A DNA stretch of 64,000 nucleotides from Chrysomallon squamiferum (lineage: Eukaryota > Mollusca > Gastropoda > Neomphalida > Peltospiridae). Positions 20,774 through 34,500 of the stretch are shown one piece after another. The stretch's first letter is position 1; the number at the start of each line of letters is the position of its first letter. Below the pieces are notes generated by a model. That model was not told the DNA's origin. It saw only the letters and a program-made list of their open reading frames with translations, and searched no databases. Both the position numbers and the translations under genes were made by a program. The stretch spans positions 13,146,379 through 13,210,378 of the forward strand of contig CM022676.1 in NCBI GenBank assembly GCA_012295275.1. Reading direction: 5' to 3'.

Positions 20774-20848
20774 TTATTATTATTATTATTCCGTAAATAT
20801 TTCATTAACCGCCTACATTATTAACAATAATTTCATTTTCTTCAGTTT
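20112..20848. repeat. two tandem copies of a ~370-bp unit
   Basis: Copy 1 (about 20112-20480) and copy 2 (about 20481-20848) share GAGTTATTCC..., TTACTAATTTATGGTATTG, GAAGCCTCA.ATTCCAACA, TTGCGTCATTTTTAAATAGA, a (TTTA)n tract and ACCGCC/GCCGCCTACATT near the end. The offset measured at TTACTAATTTATGG is 372 bases. Confidence 0.75.
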
Positions 20849-21229
20849 AATGCAACATTTTTATTATCGTAATTTGCACCGAGAAAAAAACAAAAACATC
20901 ACACACACACACACAGTAAATAAATATTTCATATTAAACACAATTTATTTCTTTGTTTCTCTAATATACAGTTGAGTTATCCTTCTGAATTAAGTCTAAA
21001 ATTATTACCTATTTTTATCTTTTTCTTAGAAAACATTTTACAGAAATATCTACTTTTTTTTTTTTCTGGTCCCTCATTCTAATTGTAAACTGTGCGAGTC
21101 AAATGTCAAATGTCAAAATTAGGTGTTTCCCCGGTCTGCGTCCATCGATGCAGCCTCTCTCTGCGTGTCATAGCAACTAAGAAGTTCATTTTTGTTTCTC
21201 ATAAGGTGACCTGAAATTTTTAATTTGTT

Positions 21230-24530
<3,301 letters not shown>

Positions 24531-24535
24531 TTTAG

Positions 24536-24562
24536 GAGTAAAGGAAGGGATGACATATAACA
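24536..24562 (+). CDS. possible 27-base microexon (phase 1-1)
   Basis: A T run of about 25 bases ends in AG at 24534-24535, and a consensus GTAAGT donor starts at 24563. Between them 27 bases stay open and keep phase 1 on both sides, encoding VKEGMTYN plus split codons. If gene A's last exon used its internal GGTGAC donor, this exon would be in frame. No further partner exon was identified, so this rests on splice signals alone. Confidence 0.25.
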
Positions 24563-24599
24563 GTAAGTAAGACTCCATCGAAGTGACATACTGGGGTTT

Positions 24600-24713
24600 G
24601 AAGTTACTCACAACTTTAGTTAATATATTGTTAATCTGTTATAGAAGTTCTTAATTCAAACATAATCAAGACCGTTAAAAAGGTTTTACTTTGTATAAAA
24701 CCCCAGCAGATTT

Positions 24714-24779
<66 letters not shown>

Positions 24780-25068
24780 TGCATTAAGCTATACATTTAT
24801 CTATGGTAATAAGCCTAATAATTTGGAATACTCAATCTGTAAGAAAAACTATCAATATAATACAGACATTTTTTAAAAACTTCTGTTTTGTTATATCAGA
24901 GATAAAAGACAGAAATAAAGTGTTCCTTGCTTAGTTAAGCAGAATCCATAAACAATCTAGAATTTAATTAAAATAACCTATCAGGTTGTGTAGTAGCTAA
25001 GTGTATTGATCTGAATCATTCAAAATGTTTGGAATTAAAATCAATTAAATTTGAAATTCCTTAATTTG
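24600..25068 (-). other. 3' UTR of gene B, homologous to gene D 3' UTR
   Basis: On the minus strand, segments such as CTTAGCTACTACAC, AATTCTAGAT, TTTCTGTCTTTTATCTCTGA and ATTAGGCTTATTA follow the stop in the same order as in 60972-61250 downstream of gene D. A (TG)n tract at 24718-24778 interrupts this copy. AATAAA overlaps the stop codon. Confidence 0.7.
24718..24778. repeat. (GT)n microsatellite
   Basis: About 30 GT units within the gene B 3' UTR; absent from the corresponding place after gene D. Confidence 0.95.
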
Positions 25069-25715
25069 TTATTTATTTTTCACATTAATGACGGTAACAT
25101 ATATCTGTGAATGCTGTTCAATGTGATAATCAACATCTTTGTGATTCTGTCTGGCAGGATGTTGGGTGATTGTTGTACTGCCACTTTTATCATCACCTTC
25201 ATTCAGTGAATCAGTGACTGACTGTTGACAATCTTCAGATCTTGTGTGTTCTTTACAGACATCTTTACTAACAGGTTGACTTCCAGGTTGTATAGTGATT
25301 TCATTACGTGAGTAATCTTCAGACCTTTCATCCTCTTCATCATTACCTTGATAACTGGGTGAAGATTCATTAGCAATCCTAACTTTGACAGACTGTGAAC
25401 TTTCTACATCTTTATTGTGACGTATTTTGAAAATGTTCTCATGGATGTTAGAATTTTCTTCTGCTTTGCTAACAGTAAAAGCTGTTGTTTCAGTTTGAAT
25501 CTTTTCAATGTTCCTTTCACTGCCCAGTTCAACATTTTCAGTTTTGTTTGTTTCCTTTGTGTTTTGGTTTCTTAGTGATATCAAACAATATGTTACGATT
25601 ATAGAAAGACCTGTGACACTTATAATAATGAGGATAGTACAAACTAAATTACAGGAAGAACCTGATCCCAAGTTTGGAGTTGTTGTAGGAACATTTGTTG
25701 AACTTCTTTCTTCTG
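25069..25715 (-). CDS. gene B transmembrane and cytoplasmic tail exon
   Basis: The acceptor is CCTTTTTAG and the exon starts in phase 1: 215 codons with stop. Order: Ser/Thr/Pro stalk (EERSSTNVPTTTPN), SSCNLVC, a hydrophobic helix, then ISLRNQN and a long acidic/polar tail. Blocks shared with gene D's tail include KAEEN.NI.ENI, RSEDYS.N, QPVS.DVC.EHT and QHP.RQNH.DVD. A conserved SEDYS motif and a C-terminal IYVTVINV offer tyrosines, but none fits a strict ITIM. The tail lacks any domain I know. Confidence 0.8.
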
Positions 25716-26076
25716 CTAAAAAGGAAATATACCATTCACTGATTCATCCATAACTTATAGTATCTGAAATTTTAATTTGTTTATTTGTGTTTTTCAGGAT
25801 CATATATGTTTTAAAGTATTAACAGAAAGTTGTAAAATAGGAACATGATAACATTAAAAATAATTTATACGTAGGAATTTGGATTATTGTCATATTAAAC
25901 AATCTGTAGGTTATTTGATATAACACTACAAAATCACTCATATGAATTATTCAAAAAAATTCATGTCAATGAATAATATAAGCAGAATGTCCATGACAGT
26001 AATAATTAATTTTTTTGTTTTAAAAGTGCAATATACAGCTTTAAAAATTGCATAATTATATTTAATGTTTAATTAA

Positions 26077-26118
<42 letters not shown>

Positions 26119-28160
26119 AATTCTTCATTAAATGACTCTTGTAAATAGAAAATGTATTTTGTTTCAGTTTCAGTATTTTTCTAGATGGCTGAACATTTGT
26201 GTCTTTAAATGGGTTGAACTTCCTTCTCATGCAATTTCCAGTCCAGTATAAAAATTATATTACACTCATGCAGACACATACAAGTAGTCTCAAGAAACAT
26301 CTAATTTTTGTGTCATTATTTGAACCAGGCAACAAAATGATATTAATAACAACTTGTAGTAGATAATTGTGAATTAATATGAATGAAACCAACCTTGGTT
26401 ATCAAGGGTTGCTAGATGACACGTGATAATCACCATTAGTAGCTGAACAAACCAAACTTTTCCCATTATCTTCTGTATTAAATTTTTCATTTAAACTGCT
26501 TCTTGTTACAATACCAGAGTCAACAATTGTCTCAGTGGAGCTGGTAATGCCGTCTGTTATCTTTGAACCATTTAAAGTCCATGTGATTACAGCTTCTGGA
26601 TGGGAAGGGTTGGTTGAACAGGTCAGTTGTGTAAGAATTGCTGGCTTTACTGGAGTTGATCCTGTTGTTACAGAAACTGTTTTGCAAAGGAACTTGAAAA
26701 TGAAAATAAAACAATAAATACATAAATCCTGTGAATTAATAATTAATATTTTTTTAAATTATAAAACATTTACTTCCAAATGGAAGAAAACAAGGATTTT
26801 AAAATTTTCTTCCTTTTTTTTCATTATTTTTGTAAATTTTATTTCTTTATTTTATTATATTTATTAGTAATATGGAAAGCACTGTTAACCTTAATATTTG
26901 TAATAGAGCAGGTGATGAAGTGACACATGGGTAAAATATTTATTTTCAGATTTTGAGTTTCACAAAATATTTAGACAGTGTCTATTGCTCTAACATTTCA
27001 TTTACTGTGTGAAAATCTTTCACCATTATATGTTGATATCCATGTACCATTAACAAAGAAAATTCAAAATCTACATAGTGGTTCAAAACCTTTAAAATAG
27101 AAGATAGATATTTATAACGCACTGTCCTTGAAGGCCTATTGAAGAATATTGTGGATGTTTTAAAATACTGGTCAGATTTGGATATTTACAAAAATGTTGT
27201 TGTACAACTAATCTATCATGTGACTACCTAATTAAACTTAATGAAAAGAATCTTGAGAAGAAACTGATAGATGACATCGAAACAAGCAATGAAAGTACAT
27301 TTTAAATTTTAAACGGAAAAGTACTATTCATGTTTATATCTTGTTTGCAAATGAAAAGCTAATAAAACTGCAATCCCAGTCTATTTTCTAGAAAAAAAAA
27401 AGTTAAAAAAAAAACCAAACAAAAAAAAACTTGCTGTTGCGAGAGAAACTTTAAAAAAGGAAGCTAGAGCTTACTTACGAAGAGTAATGTTATGAACATT
27501 TGACCTCCAATGCTAAAAGTAATCACAAATTTGGATTTGGTAAGGAATTACCTTTCTATCAACTATAACAGACTGCTGTTTATTGAGATATATATCGGTC
27601 TGAAGACTGGTGGTTTAATAACATAGATACAAAATGAAGTAATGTTAAAAAATAAATATCAGAGTTTACTGAAATGTTTGTCGATTTTGTAAAAGATACT
27701 TCATTATTCTATATTATCTATAAGACGACATATAATTTCATCCTCGTTTCAAGAACTTATATAATGTATACTTCTATCTTATCTGCTGAAAATAATAACG
27801 GAACCGATATTTTCACACAAGATCTGTACCAGTGAGATATTTAAATTTCACATTCACTGTAATAAAATACTTTCATTGTAAGATGACTGTCTTATTTCAG
27901 TTTCATTGATTACTTTACTATTTCCATTTACTTCACGCTTCAAATTGGAAAGCGGGTTTTGATCCCCCAAAAACTCGTGTAATTAAGAAAGTATTATTTT
28001 TAGCCCTTTTGTCTCTCTATTCACCGTCTAACATGCATGAGTTTAGTAAATGTCTTAGGTTAAATATACACAATTAATCGATAAAAAAATACCATCGTTA
28101 ATAATTAATATTTTGATAGAAAAATACATGAATTAGATATAAAATAAGCAATTACTTACC
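25069..28160 (-). CDS. gene B: single-Ig type I membrane receptor with long hydrophilic tail
   Basis: Proposed exons on the minus strand: 5' UTR ending at 28160 (donor GTAAGT), 27512-27479 (ATG at 27499), 26692-26434 (Ig), 25715-25069 (TM and tail). Phases agree throughout (0, then 1) and give 927 coding bases, 308 residues. The signal peptide MFITLLF|FLCKTVS is split by the intron. One C2-type Ig domain follows, then a Thr/Ser stalk, one TM helix and a tail of about 165 residues that is paralogous to gene D's. No ITAM is present. It is transcribed away from gene C, with about 290 bases between them. Role unknown; cell-surface recognition is inferred from architecture. Confidence 0.6.
26434..26692 (-). 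CDS. gene B Ig-like exon
   Basis: On the minus strand the acceptor is a strong TTTTATTTTCATTTTCAAG in phase 0. The exon reads FLCKTVSVTTGSTPVKPA, ILTQLTCSTNPSHPE (B strand), AVITWTLNGS (C strand) and NGKSLVCSATN (F strand). The phase-1 donor G|GTGATT right after ATN would fit the tail exon but removes the G strand. Reading on gives GDYHVSSSNP and then TGA at 26404-26402. So the 3' border is uncertain. Confidence 0.6.
27479..27512 (-). CDS. gene B start exon (first half of signal peptide)
   Basis: A 34-base exon on the minus strand between TTACTTTTAG and GTAAGT. Its ATG (27499-27497) gives MFITLLF, ending in phase 0, which joins exactly to FLCKTVS of the Ig exon to make a hydrophobic signal peptide. 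It is chosen because it has consensus sites on both sides and restores a complete gene. Confidence 0.5.
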
Positions 28161-28220
28161 GATTCTCAAGTGAGTGACATTAACACGTCACTAAGTAAAC
28201 AGGTACAGAGTATTTGTTAC
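28160..28220 (-). other. gene B 5' UTR exon end
   Basis: On the minus strand CACTTGAGAATCG is followed by GTAAGTAATT, a consensus donor. No ATG-initiated frame is needed; it is proposed as an untranslated first exon. Its 5' boundary is unknown, and 28220 is arbitrary. Confidence 0.35.
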
Positions 28221-28453
28221 ATTCAAGTATGTTGTAAGTGTCGTACACGCTTTGCTGAGTGAAGCCAATGGTATAGCGTACAATACAAAATATACACACG
28301 TTTTATAAATAGCGAAATTTCAATAACTGACTAACAAATTAAAAATTACTCTACAGTAGAATGACAGCGATATAGAAATGAAACACAATAACTTAACCTA
28401 GATAGATACCGCTCATGTACCTGCAAGAAACAAGTTTACTCAGAACATTCACA
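28161..28453. promoter_or_regulatory. probable divergent promoter of genes B and C
   Basis: About 290 bases separate the gene B first donor and the gene C leader ATG. TATAAATAG at 28304-28312 and CCAAT at 28265-28269 are spaced like a core promoter for gene C. The reverse complement of the same site (TATTTATAAAA) could serve the other strand. The last 60 bases before the ATG align with the gene A 5' UTR. Function is inferred. Confidence 0.45.
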
Positions 28454-28508
28454 ATGGCGATAGTAGGATACTTACTTGTTTCTATGTCGATTGTAGGATA
28501 TTGTTTAG
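28454..28508 (+). CDS. gene C leader exon
   Basis: ATG at 28454 encodes MAIVGYLLVSMSIVGYCL, a clean hydrophobic signal peptide, ending with G at a GTAAGT donor in phase 1. It is the intact paralogue of 362-412. Confidence 0.75.
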
Positions 28509-28771
28509 GTAAGTTTTATTGTTATTATTTAATTCATACATTAAAACACACATGTTAGATATTACCGATATAAAGCATGTACTGAAAACTTATTCAGTCT
28601 GTGACCCGGTTACAGCTAGTTTGGTGTTGAAATTTAACTTGAAGTTTTATCACTGTATGTTACATAAACTACACGACGTCTTTGTGAGAAGTGAATGACT
28701 CGTTCTGTGAAGACCCAGTTTCATCTTAGATGTAAGCAATGTTATACATATCACAGTTTGCGACGTATATT

Positions 28772-28812
<41 letters not shown>

Positions 28813-28820
28813 CAACAACA

Positions 28821-28853
<33 letters not shown>

Positions 28854-31800
28854 ACAACAATAAAATAAAAATAAGAATACTAAGAATTATATAATAAATA
28901 AATAAATAAATAATAGTTTTAAAGAGATGCTAATTATCATATTCTGTTGAAAATAGACAAAGTTAAGATTTTGTTTTTTTACGATGTTGTGAAGTGCAGT
29001 GTTCTACAGTGATAGTAAAATGTAGAGTGACAGCTAGTATAGTGTTATAATGTTACAGCGCATTGACACACTCTGATTATGAAAAGTCTTGTATGTGATG
29101 TAAATGTTTTAAATGTATACTCTGTTATTAACAGAGTACTTCCTTCTATTAATGTTGAATATCAGTTAAGTTGCATAATCGTAGCTGTTTGAAATGTCCA
29201 TTTCATTATCTTCTTCCTAAAGGTAAATCTTTCTTATGTTTATATATTTATATACAATTATTTACCTAGATTCTTAATTATTATATTCTAATCGTATACT
29301 AGCAATTGATTACTTGCAGTATTTAGACATGACATTTAAAAAATATTTTAATTAATATAAAATAGAACAGTTCCGACAAACAAATAAATAAATAAATAAA
29401 TAAATAATAAAAATAAAAATAACAATAATAATAATAATGTTATTATACAAAGTCAGATAAGGACGAAGAAACGGAGGAGTAGGAGTACAACTAGCAGTAG
29501 TAATACTGTGTTGTTGTTGTTGCTGTGTCTCCAGAAAGAATTTACACAAATATCATTTAACACTTGCTATCACAATATTCCTTCTTTGCTACCGCTGTCT
29601 TTATTACACCTCTTCATACTATATTACTTCTACTCGTACTACTATTACTATACTTCCATTCATATTACTACAACTACATCTACTGCTAGTTCTGTTCATA
29701 CTAATCCTGTTGTTACTACTGTTACTACAGCTACTTATGTGAATTATATATATATATATCCATACTACTTATACTACTACTTTTACTCAAAGTACCACTA
29801 CTATTACAACAAGTATTACTCATTGTAATAAAGCTACTATTTCTAGAAATGCTACTACAACTACTACTACTGCTATTATGAATAATAAAAATAATTTATC
29901 TTATGTGATGAACTAGAATATTATAACTTTAACTATCCCATTGTTTTCATTTATTTGGTTCAGTTTATCTCTTCACATCAATGGAGTTGTAGGAGAGAGA
30001 TACACGTTGTTTTGTTCTGTGACACCTGTTGATAATAATTCGTTTTCTCTCAGTTTCCAAAGATCGATAAAAGATACGTTTTATACAATGTGTGCAGTTA
30101 ATATAAAGTGTGCCGAGGAATTTCCTGATTTTGCACATATTTGTGCAATGATTGGATGAAATGTAATTGTCTGACGCAACGTATATCAACCGTTACGTTT
30201 TATTTTTCAGGTTTGTCTATACAGATAAATGGATCATCATCTTATGGTTTTGTAAGACAGAAACACACGTTGTTTTGTTCCCTGACACCTGCTGATAATA
30301 TTTCTTTTCCTATCAGTTTCCAAAGATGGATAAAAGATAAGTGGTATTCAGTTTGTGCAGTTAATACAAAGTGTGCAGAGGTATTTTCTATCAGTGGTTA
30401 CAACTGTGGATGTATCAGTAGCAGTGGACAAACTCGAGTTTACAACTTGACAATTCAAAGTCTGAACTTTGCAGACCAAACAAATTGGCAATGTCAACAT
30501 GACAACAATTATAGTCTAAGTGTTTACTGTAAGTATTTCTGATAAAATTAGTAAACATTCTTTTATTTTGCTTTGTGATATCAAAATAATTCAGTTATTA
30601 GCATTTACAGAGATCAGATGATAAAACTATTTTAAAATTTTAAATTTTAAAATTATGTTTGTAAATTGATGGTAACTATTCATTCAAATAAAACTTACAA
30701 TATCTGAACATGTGTATAACTACTAAGAAAGATACATCTAATGGAAAAAAGAAATTTTAAAATAAAATTTTAAAAATGAAAATGTGAATCTAGTTATTAA
30801 AGACAACATTCAAAATTTAGTTGCTTTCGAAAATGTGGATAACAAAATAATGCAAAGTGCTTTAGAAATTGGAAAACAAGCCACGATGTGATATTGAACA
30901 GAATAGGCCAAAGGCATTTGGTTTAGAATACTTTCATATGTGTAGTTTCATAATATGTATGAATTGTTGATGATTTCAACAATCCAAACTACTTAACCTT
31001 CTGGAGTATTGATGATAATGTTTTGCTTTGCGCAATAAAATCGCAATAAAATCTTGCTTTATTTAATGAAATTTCCTTAACCATATATAGTCAGAAGCAC
31101 ATGTTTCAGCTAAAATCTATTAACTTAAAGTTACAAGTATTAACTGTACCACCTCAAACATTTAGGAAATATCACAGTTTGAATTTTTGATCAAACATGT
31201 CTTGAAAATTAAATAAGGATTAGCTGTTTGTAACAATTTTCTGTATTAACAAGTGTTTGTAACCTTGATTTTTTCGACTTGACCCTGAATATGACTTTTA
31301 AAATATCCATAGGTTAAAACAATAAATCTTTCAAAATAGAAGTCATAAATATATTTTATTAGTAGTACATACCTCTGTGTCTAGCATTCCCCGAACCCCA
31401 CAAATAAAATATTTGTATTATTATTAATCTTTTTTTTATAACTACTGATCCAGCATTATGTGTAATGCTTATTTACATTACAAGAATTAAAACGAAAATA
31501 TGTGAAATAAAAGAAGGGAAAAAAAGTACATTTTTTATTGTGGTAATCACATGTTTGTGTCCATCATTCAACAGACCTCGCCAAGGACAATAATTACAAA
31601 ACTTTTACAATAATTACATCTAATTCCAGGTATAACTATATTCCTCTGCTTTTAATATAAAAAGAAAAGAAAAATAACAACAAAACAGACAAAAAAAAAA
31701 AAAAAAAAAAGCAATTACCTCAACTAATCAGGGAATATTTTAAATAGACCCTCCAAGCAGACCAACACTTTCATCAGATCCTGAACAGCCATGGCTAGAA

Positions 31801-32035
31801 AACAGAGGAGGCTCTTTGATTTGTTCTGTACCTGACAGTGGTAAAGGAAATCCAGCAGCTCAGTTTTACTGGATTAGAAATGGATCTGATGTACAACACA
31901 CAGGATTTAAATTGTCACTGACACCCACAAAGAAAGACAATGGAGTCTGGTACAAATGTTCAGCTGGGAATCTCTTCACAGACAGAAATGGACAACACAG
32001 ACCTGAATCTAATTCTCTTCATACGAATGTATATT
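28454..32035 (+). CDS. gene C: leader plus two Ig exons, no own membrane exon found
   Basis: Exons 28454-28508 (leader), 30211-30528 (V-like Ig) and 31748-32035 (C2-type Ig) all agree in phase 1 and read without a stop, giving about 220 residues before the next donor. The leader, 5' UTR and first intron duplicate those of gene A. After the GTATGT donor at 32036 no TM or tail exon was seen before the LINE at 36316. The next phase-1 acceptor with coding sequence is 52247 in gene D. So this may be a truncated gene, or an alternative 5' end spliced to gene D's exons. Confidence 0.6.
28509..29210 (+). repeat. intron block duplicated from gene A
   Basis: GTTCTACAGTGATAGTAAAA and the following 130 bases are nearly identical to about 822-960, and the donor-proximal 60 bases match 413-480. 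Both copies have an (AAT)n tract between. This dates the duplication as fairly recent compared with the exons. Confidence 0.8.
29380..29880. repeat. AAAT tract and imperfect ACT-triplet region
   Basis: (AAAT)n at about 29380-29405 is followed, from 29520 to 29880, by imperfect TAC/ACT/TTG triplets that translate as Tyr/Thr-rich strings. It looks like a decayed triplet satellite, not a gene. Confidence 0.7.
29964..30158 (+). pseudogene. truncated tandem copy of the gene C V-like exon
   Basis: Located 250 bases upstream of the intact exon, it reads INGVVGERYTLFCSVTPVDN, then SFSLSFQRSIKD and CAVNIKCAEEF, matching INGSSSYGF...TLFCSLTPADN, SFPISFQRWIKD and CAVNTKCAEVF of 30211-30528. It stops at TGA after HICAMIG and has no second half or donor. 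The acceptor lacks one G compared with the intact copy, so the phase is also wrong. Confidence 0.75.
30211..30528 (+). CDS. gene C Ig-like exon 1 (V-like)
   Basis: The acceptor is TATTTTTCAG and the donor GTAAGT; 106 codons, phase 1-1. B strand HTLFCSLTPADN, C strand ISFQRWIKDKW, and F strand FADQTNWQCQHD, with additional cysteines (VCAV, TKC, NCGC) as in gene A exon 4932-5237. It carries several sequons. It is a divergent V-type domain; no ligand can be named. Confidence 0.75.
31748..32035 (+). CDS. gene C Ig-like exon 2 (C2-type)
   Basis: The acceptor is TTTTAAATAG and the donor GTATGT; 96 codons, phase 1-1. Marks: WLENRGGSLICSVPDSGKGN (B strand), AQFYWIRNGS (C strand) and DNGVWYKCSAGN (F strand), ending TNVY. 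It is closest to gene A exon 9489-9773. Confidence 0.75.
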
Positions 32036-34448
32036 GTATGTTGTTTAAATGTTTTGTATGTTGTAATATCAATACTGGTAAATTACAGACAGATATTCTC
32101 AATACTGTTTTTTCCTGGTTTTAGTTAGTTTGTGCATAGGAAAAGGTACTTGCAGGTCTTTTGTGGACACTTTTCTCTTACACATACTCATTTTATTTAT
32201 TATTTGATGCTCATCTGACAGCATTATTCATTATCCTTCTTTTCCTACCTATCTTCAGAAAAAATCATGAAATGAACCTTTATAGAACTTAAAATGGGTA
32301 CAAAAGGTATGTAAGAAATGTACATGCAATAAAAAACCAAGAAGAAATATGGATGTGAATTTTATAAAAAAGAAACAAGGAAATTACATTTATTATCCAA
32401 AATGTACATCATATGTTTTGCAACTATTGAGAAGTTCTGATTCATTCCTCGATACTCGAGAAGTATGACTTTAAAAAACACAAAACATCTAGTGTCTTGG
32501 GCGACAACCAAGAAGCAGGAGCCTATCCCTTATCACCAGTCACCAAAATGACTTAGGATGGCATACATATCAGCAATCAAACAGACGAGCATAGAACTCA
32601 CATCTGAAGGCACACTAGCAACTAACACAACCTTATGTTAACAACTAACATATCTATCAATATAACTCGTCAAAATTTAGAAAACTGGTATTGGTGCTTC
32701 GGTAATGGTATTACCCATCAGTTACTAAAACCGATATTTACAGATATTTAAATACCGGTTTTCAAACCCTAAATGTGAGCCATTCATTATCAAGAAACCC
32801 ACTATTTTCCTCAGTTAACCATAAAACTAGTCCATCAACAGTCACATCACAATCCATTATTCCTTGTGTTCAAAATGCATGAACCTTGGTGACTTGATGT
32901 CACCAGACAGACAGATATAGCAATTATGCCAGTGAAACATGGTTTGTGTAATAGGACAACAAACATCATTAAATCACCCAATTAGCTGTAGACAACACAG
33001 AGAAAAACAAATACAAATGAGTAGTCATTTCTTTTTCTTGACCATTAAGAAATCAATGTTTGTAAGCTCTTCAGTTTTGTTGGAACAGGCTTCAACAGCT
33101 GATTAATAAGGTAAGGCCAAACTGACCTCCAGACTACATTAACTTGGACTACAGTTGTATATTGTCAATAGCAATATACCTGGTTGCAGAAATTAACCAC
33201 CAGGATCCCATAATCCACTTCATGGATTGTAACTCATGGCAAACATGGTAACTCATGTACACGATGATCCAGTTACCATAATTACCAATTTTGAGAAAAC
33301 TCAGTCAGCAAGGTTTCCCCCACTGGGTAATGCGACATGGAATTACTCAAATGTAGACGAGGGTTGTGCATCCACATTAAGAAATATACAGTCAACATTT
33401 CAGTAACATATAAAAAAGAAACTGTGGAGATGCTATGCTTTAAATAAGTCAGCAATTTGCACACTTGACGCAATACTTAACATGCATTTTAAACATTGTT
33501 AAATGCATGACAATACAATCCTGTTTATGCAACCTTTGTGACCAGCTTCCTGATCATGACAGCACTGGACTTGTGAACATTATATCTTTTATGTTCAGTG
33601 TTTTATCATTACTCATAATTATATTCACAAACAAATGAGACAAATCAAGCTTTTCATTGTGCCAGAGAATGACAGTGAATGTTTCACATAATGATTCTAA
33701 ACAGAAATAACAGGCCTTCATTAAAATATCATTTCTTTGCAGTAAATATTGGTTTGCATAATATATATATTTTTTAATTATCAATTGTTTTTAAATTTGC
33801 AGTAAACACCATCTCTTTGAATTTATTAAATACTAAAGGAATGTCATAAAAATCATTAGATTAATTGACTCACAATATTACTATTGATGTCTTATGATAA
33901 CACCATTTAAATACATTTTTGTTTGCTAAAACATATATCACTCTTTAAGTGTGTATATATATATATATATCTGACAGTCGGTGTGAAAATGGCTAAAAAT
34001 TATAGATTTCACACAGATCAAGGTGTAGGTTGTGGCAGACTAAACTCCACATAATGCAGGCTTTGTTACTTGTATTATATGAAATGTTTTGCTAATGACA
34101 ATAACTAAGGTATGTAGAATGTCATTTATCTTGCATTATTTTTATACTGTTGATTTTTTTCTTTGTTTTTAATTATTTATTTATTATTAATATTTTATGT
34201 TCTTGTTCTTTTATGGGTTTATTCTTTTCACAGATCTTTATTTATTTATACATTTTGTAGATATACATATATCTAACCTTCTGCCTTCCACGCGTGTGAA
34301 AGAAGAAACAATGCTATGGAAATCCAATGACACCAGACAATTTTTCTATTCATTTCCAGTATTTCCAAGTGCTGATCCTGAAAAACATAAATTACTGTGT
34401 CAATTATTTTAATGTCAGTTGTTGTTGCTTTAGTTGATGTTTTATTAT

Positions 34449-34500
<52 letters not shown>

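Noticed and set aside
29508-29828. 106-codon Tyr/Thr-rich frame
   Set aside because: Derived from imperfect ACT/TAC triplets with no domain pattern.
34360-34412. Ig-like fragment FPSADPEKHKLLCQLF after a TTTCCAG
   Set aside because: Ends in a stop after 16 residues with only one cysteine; chance is likely.
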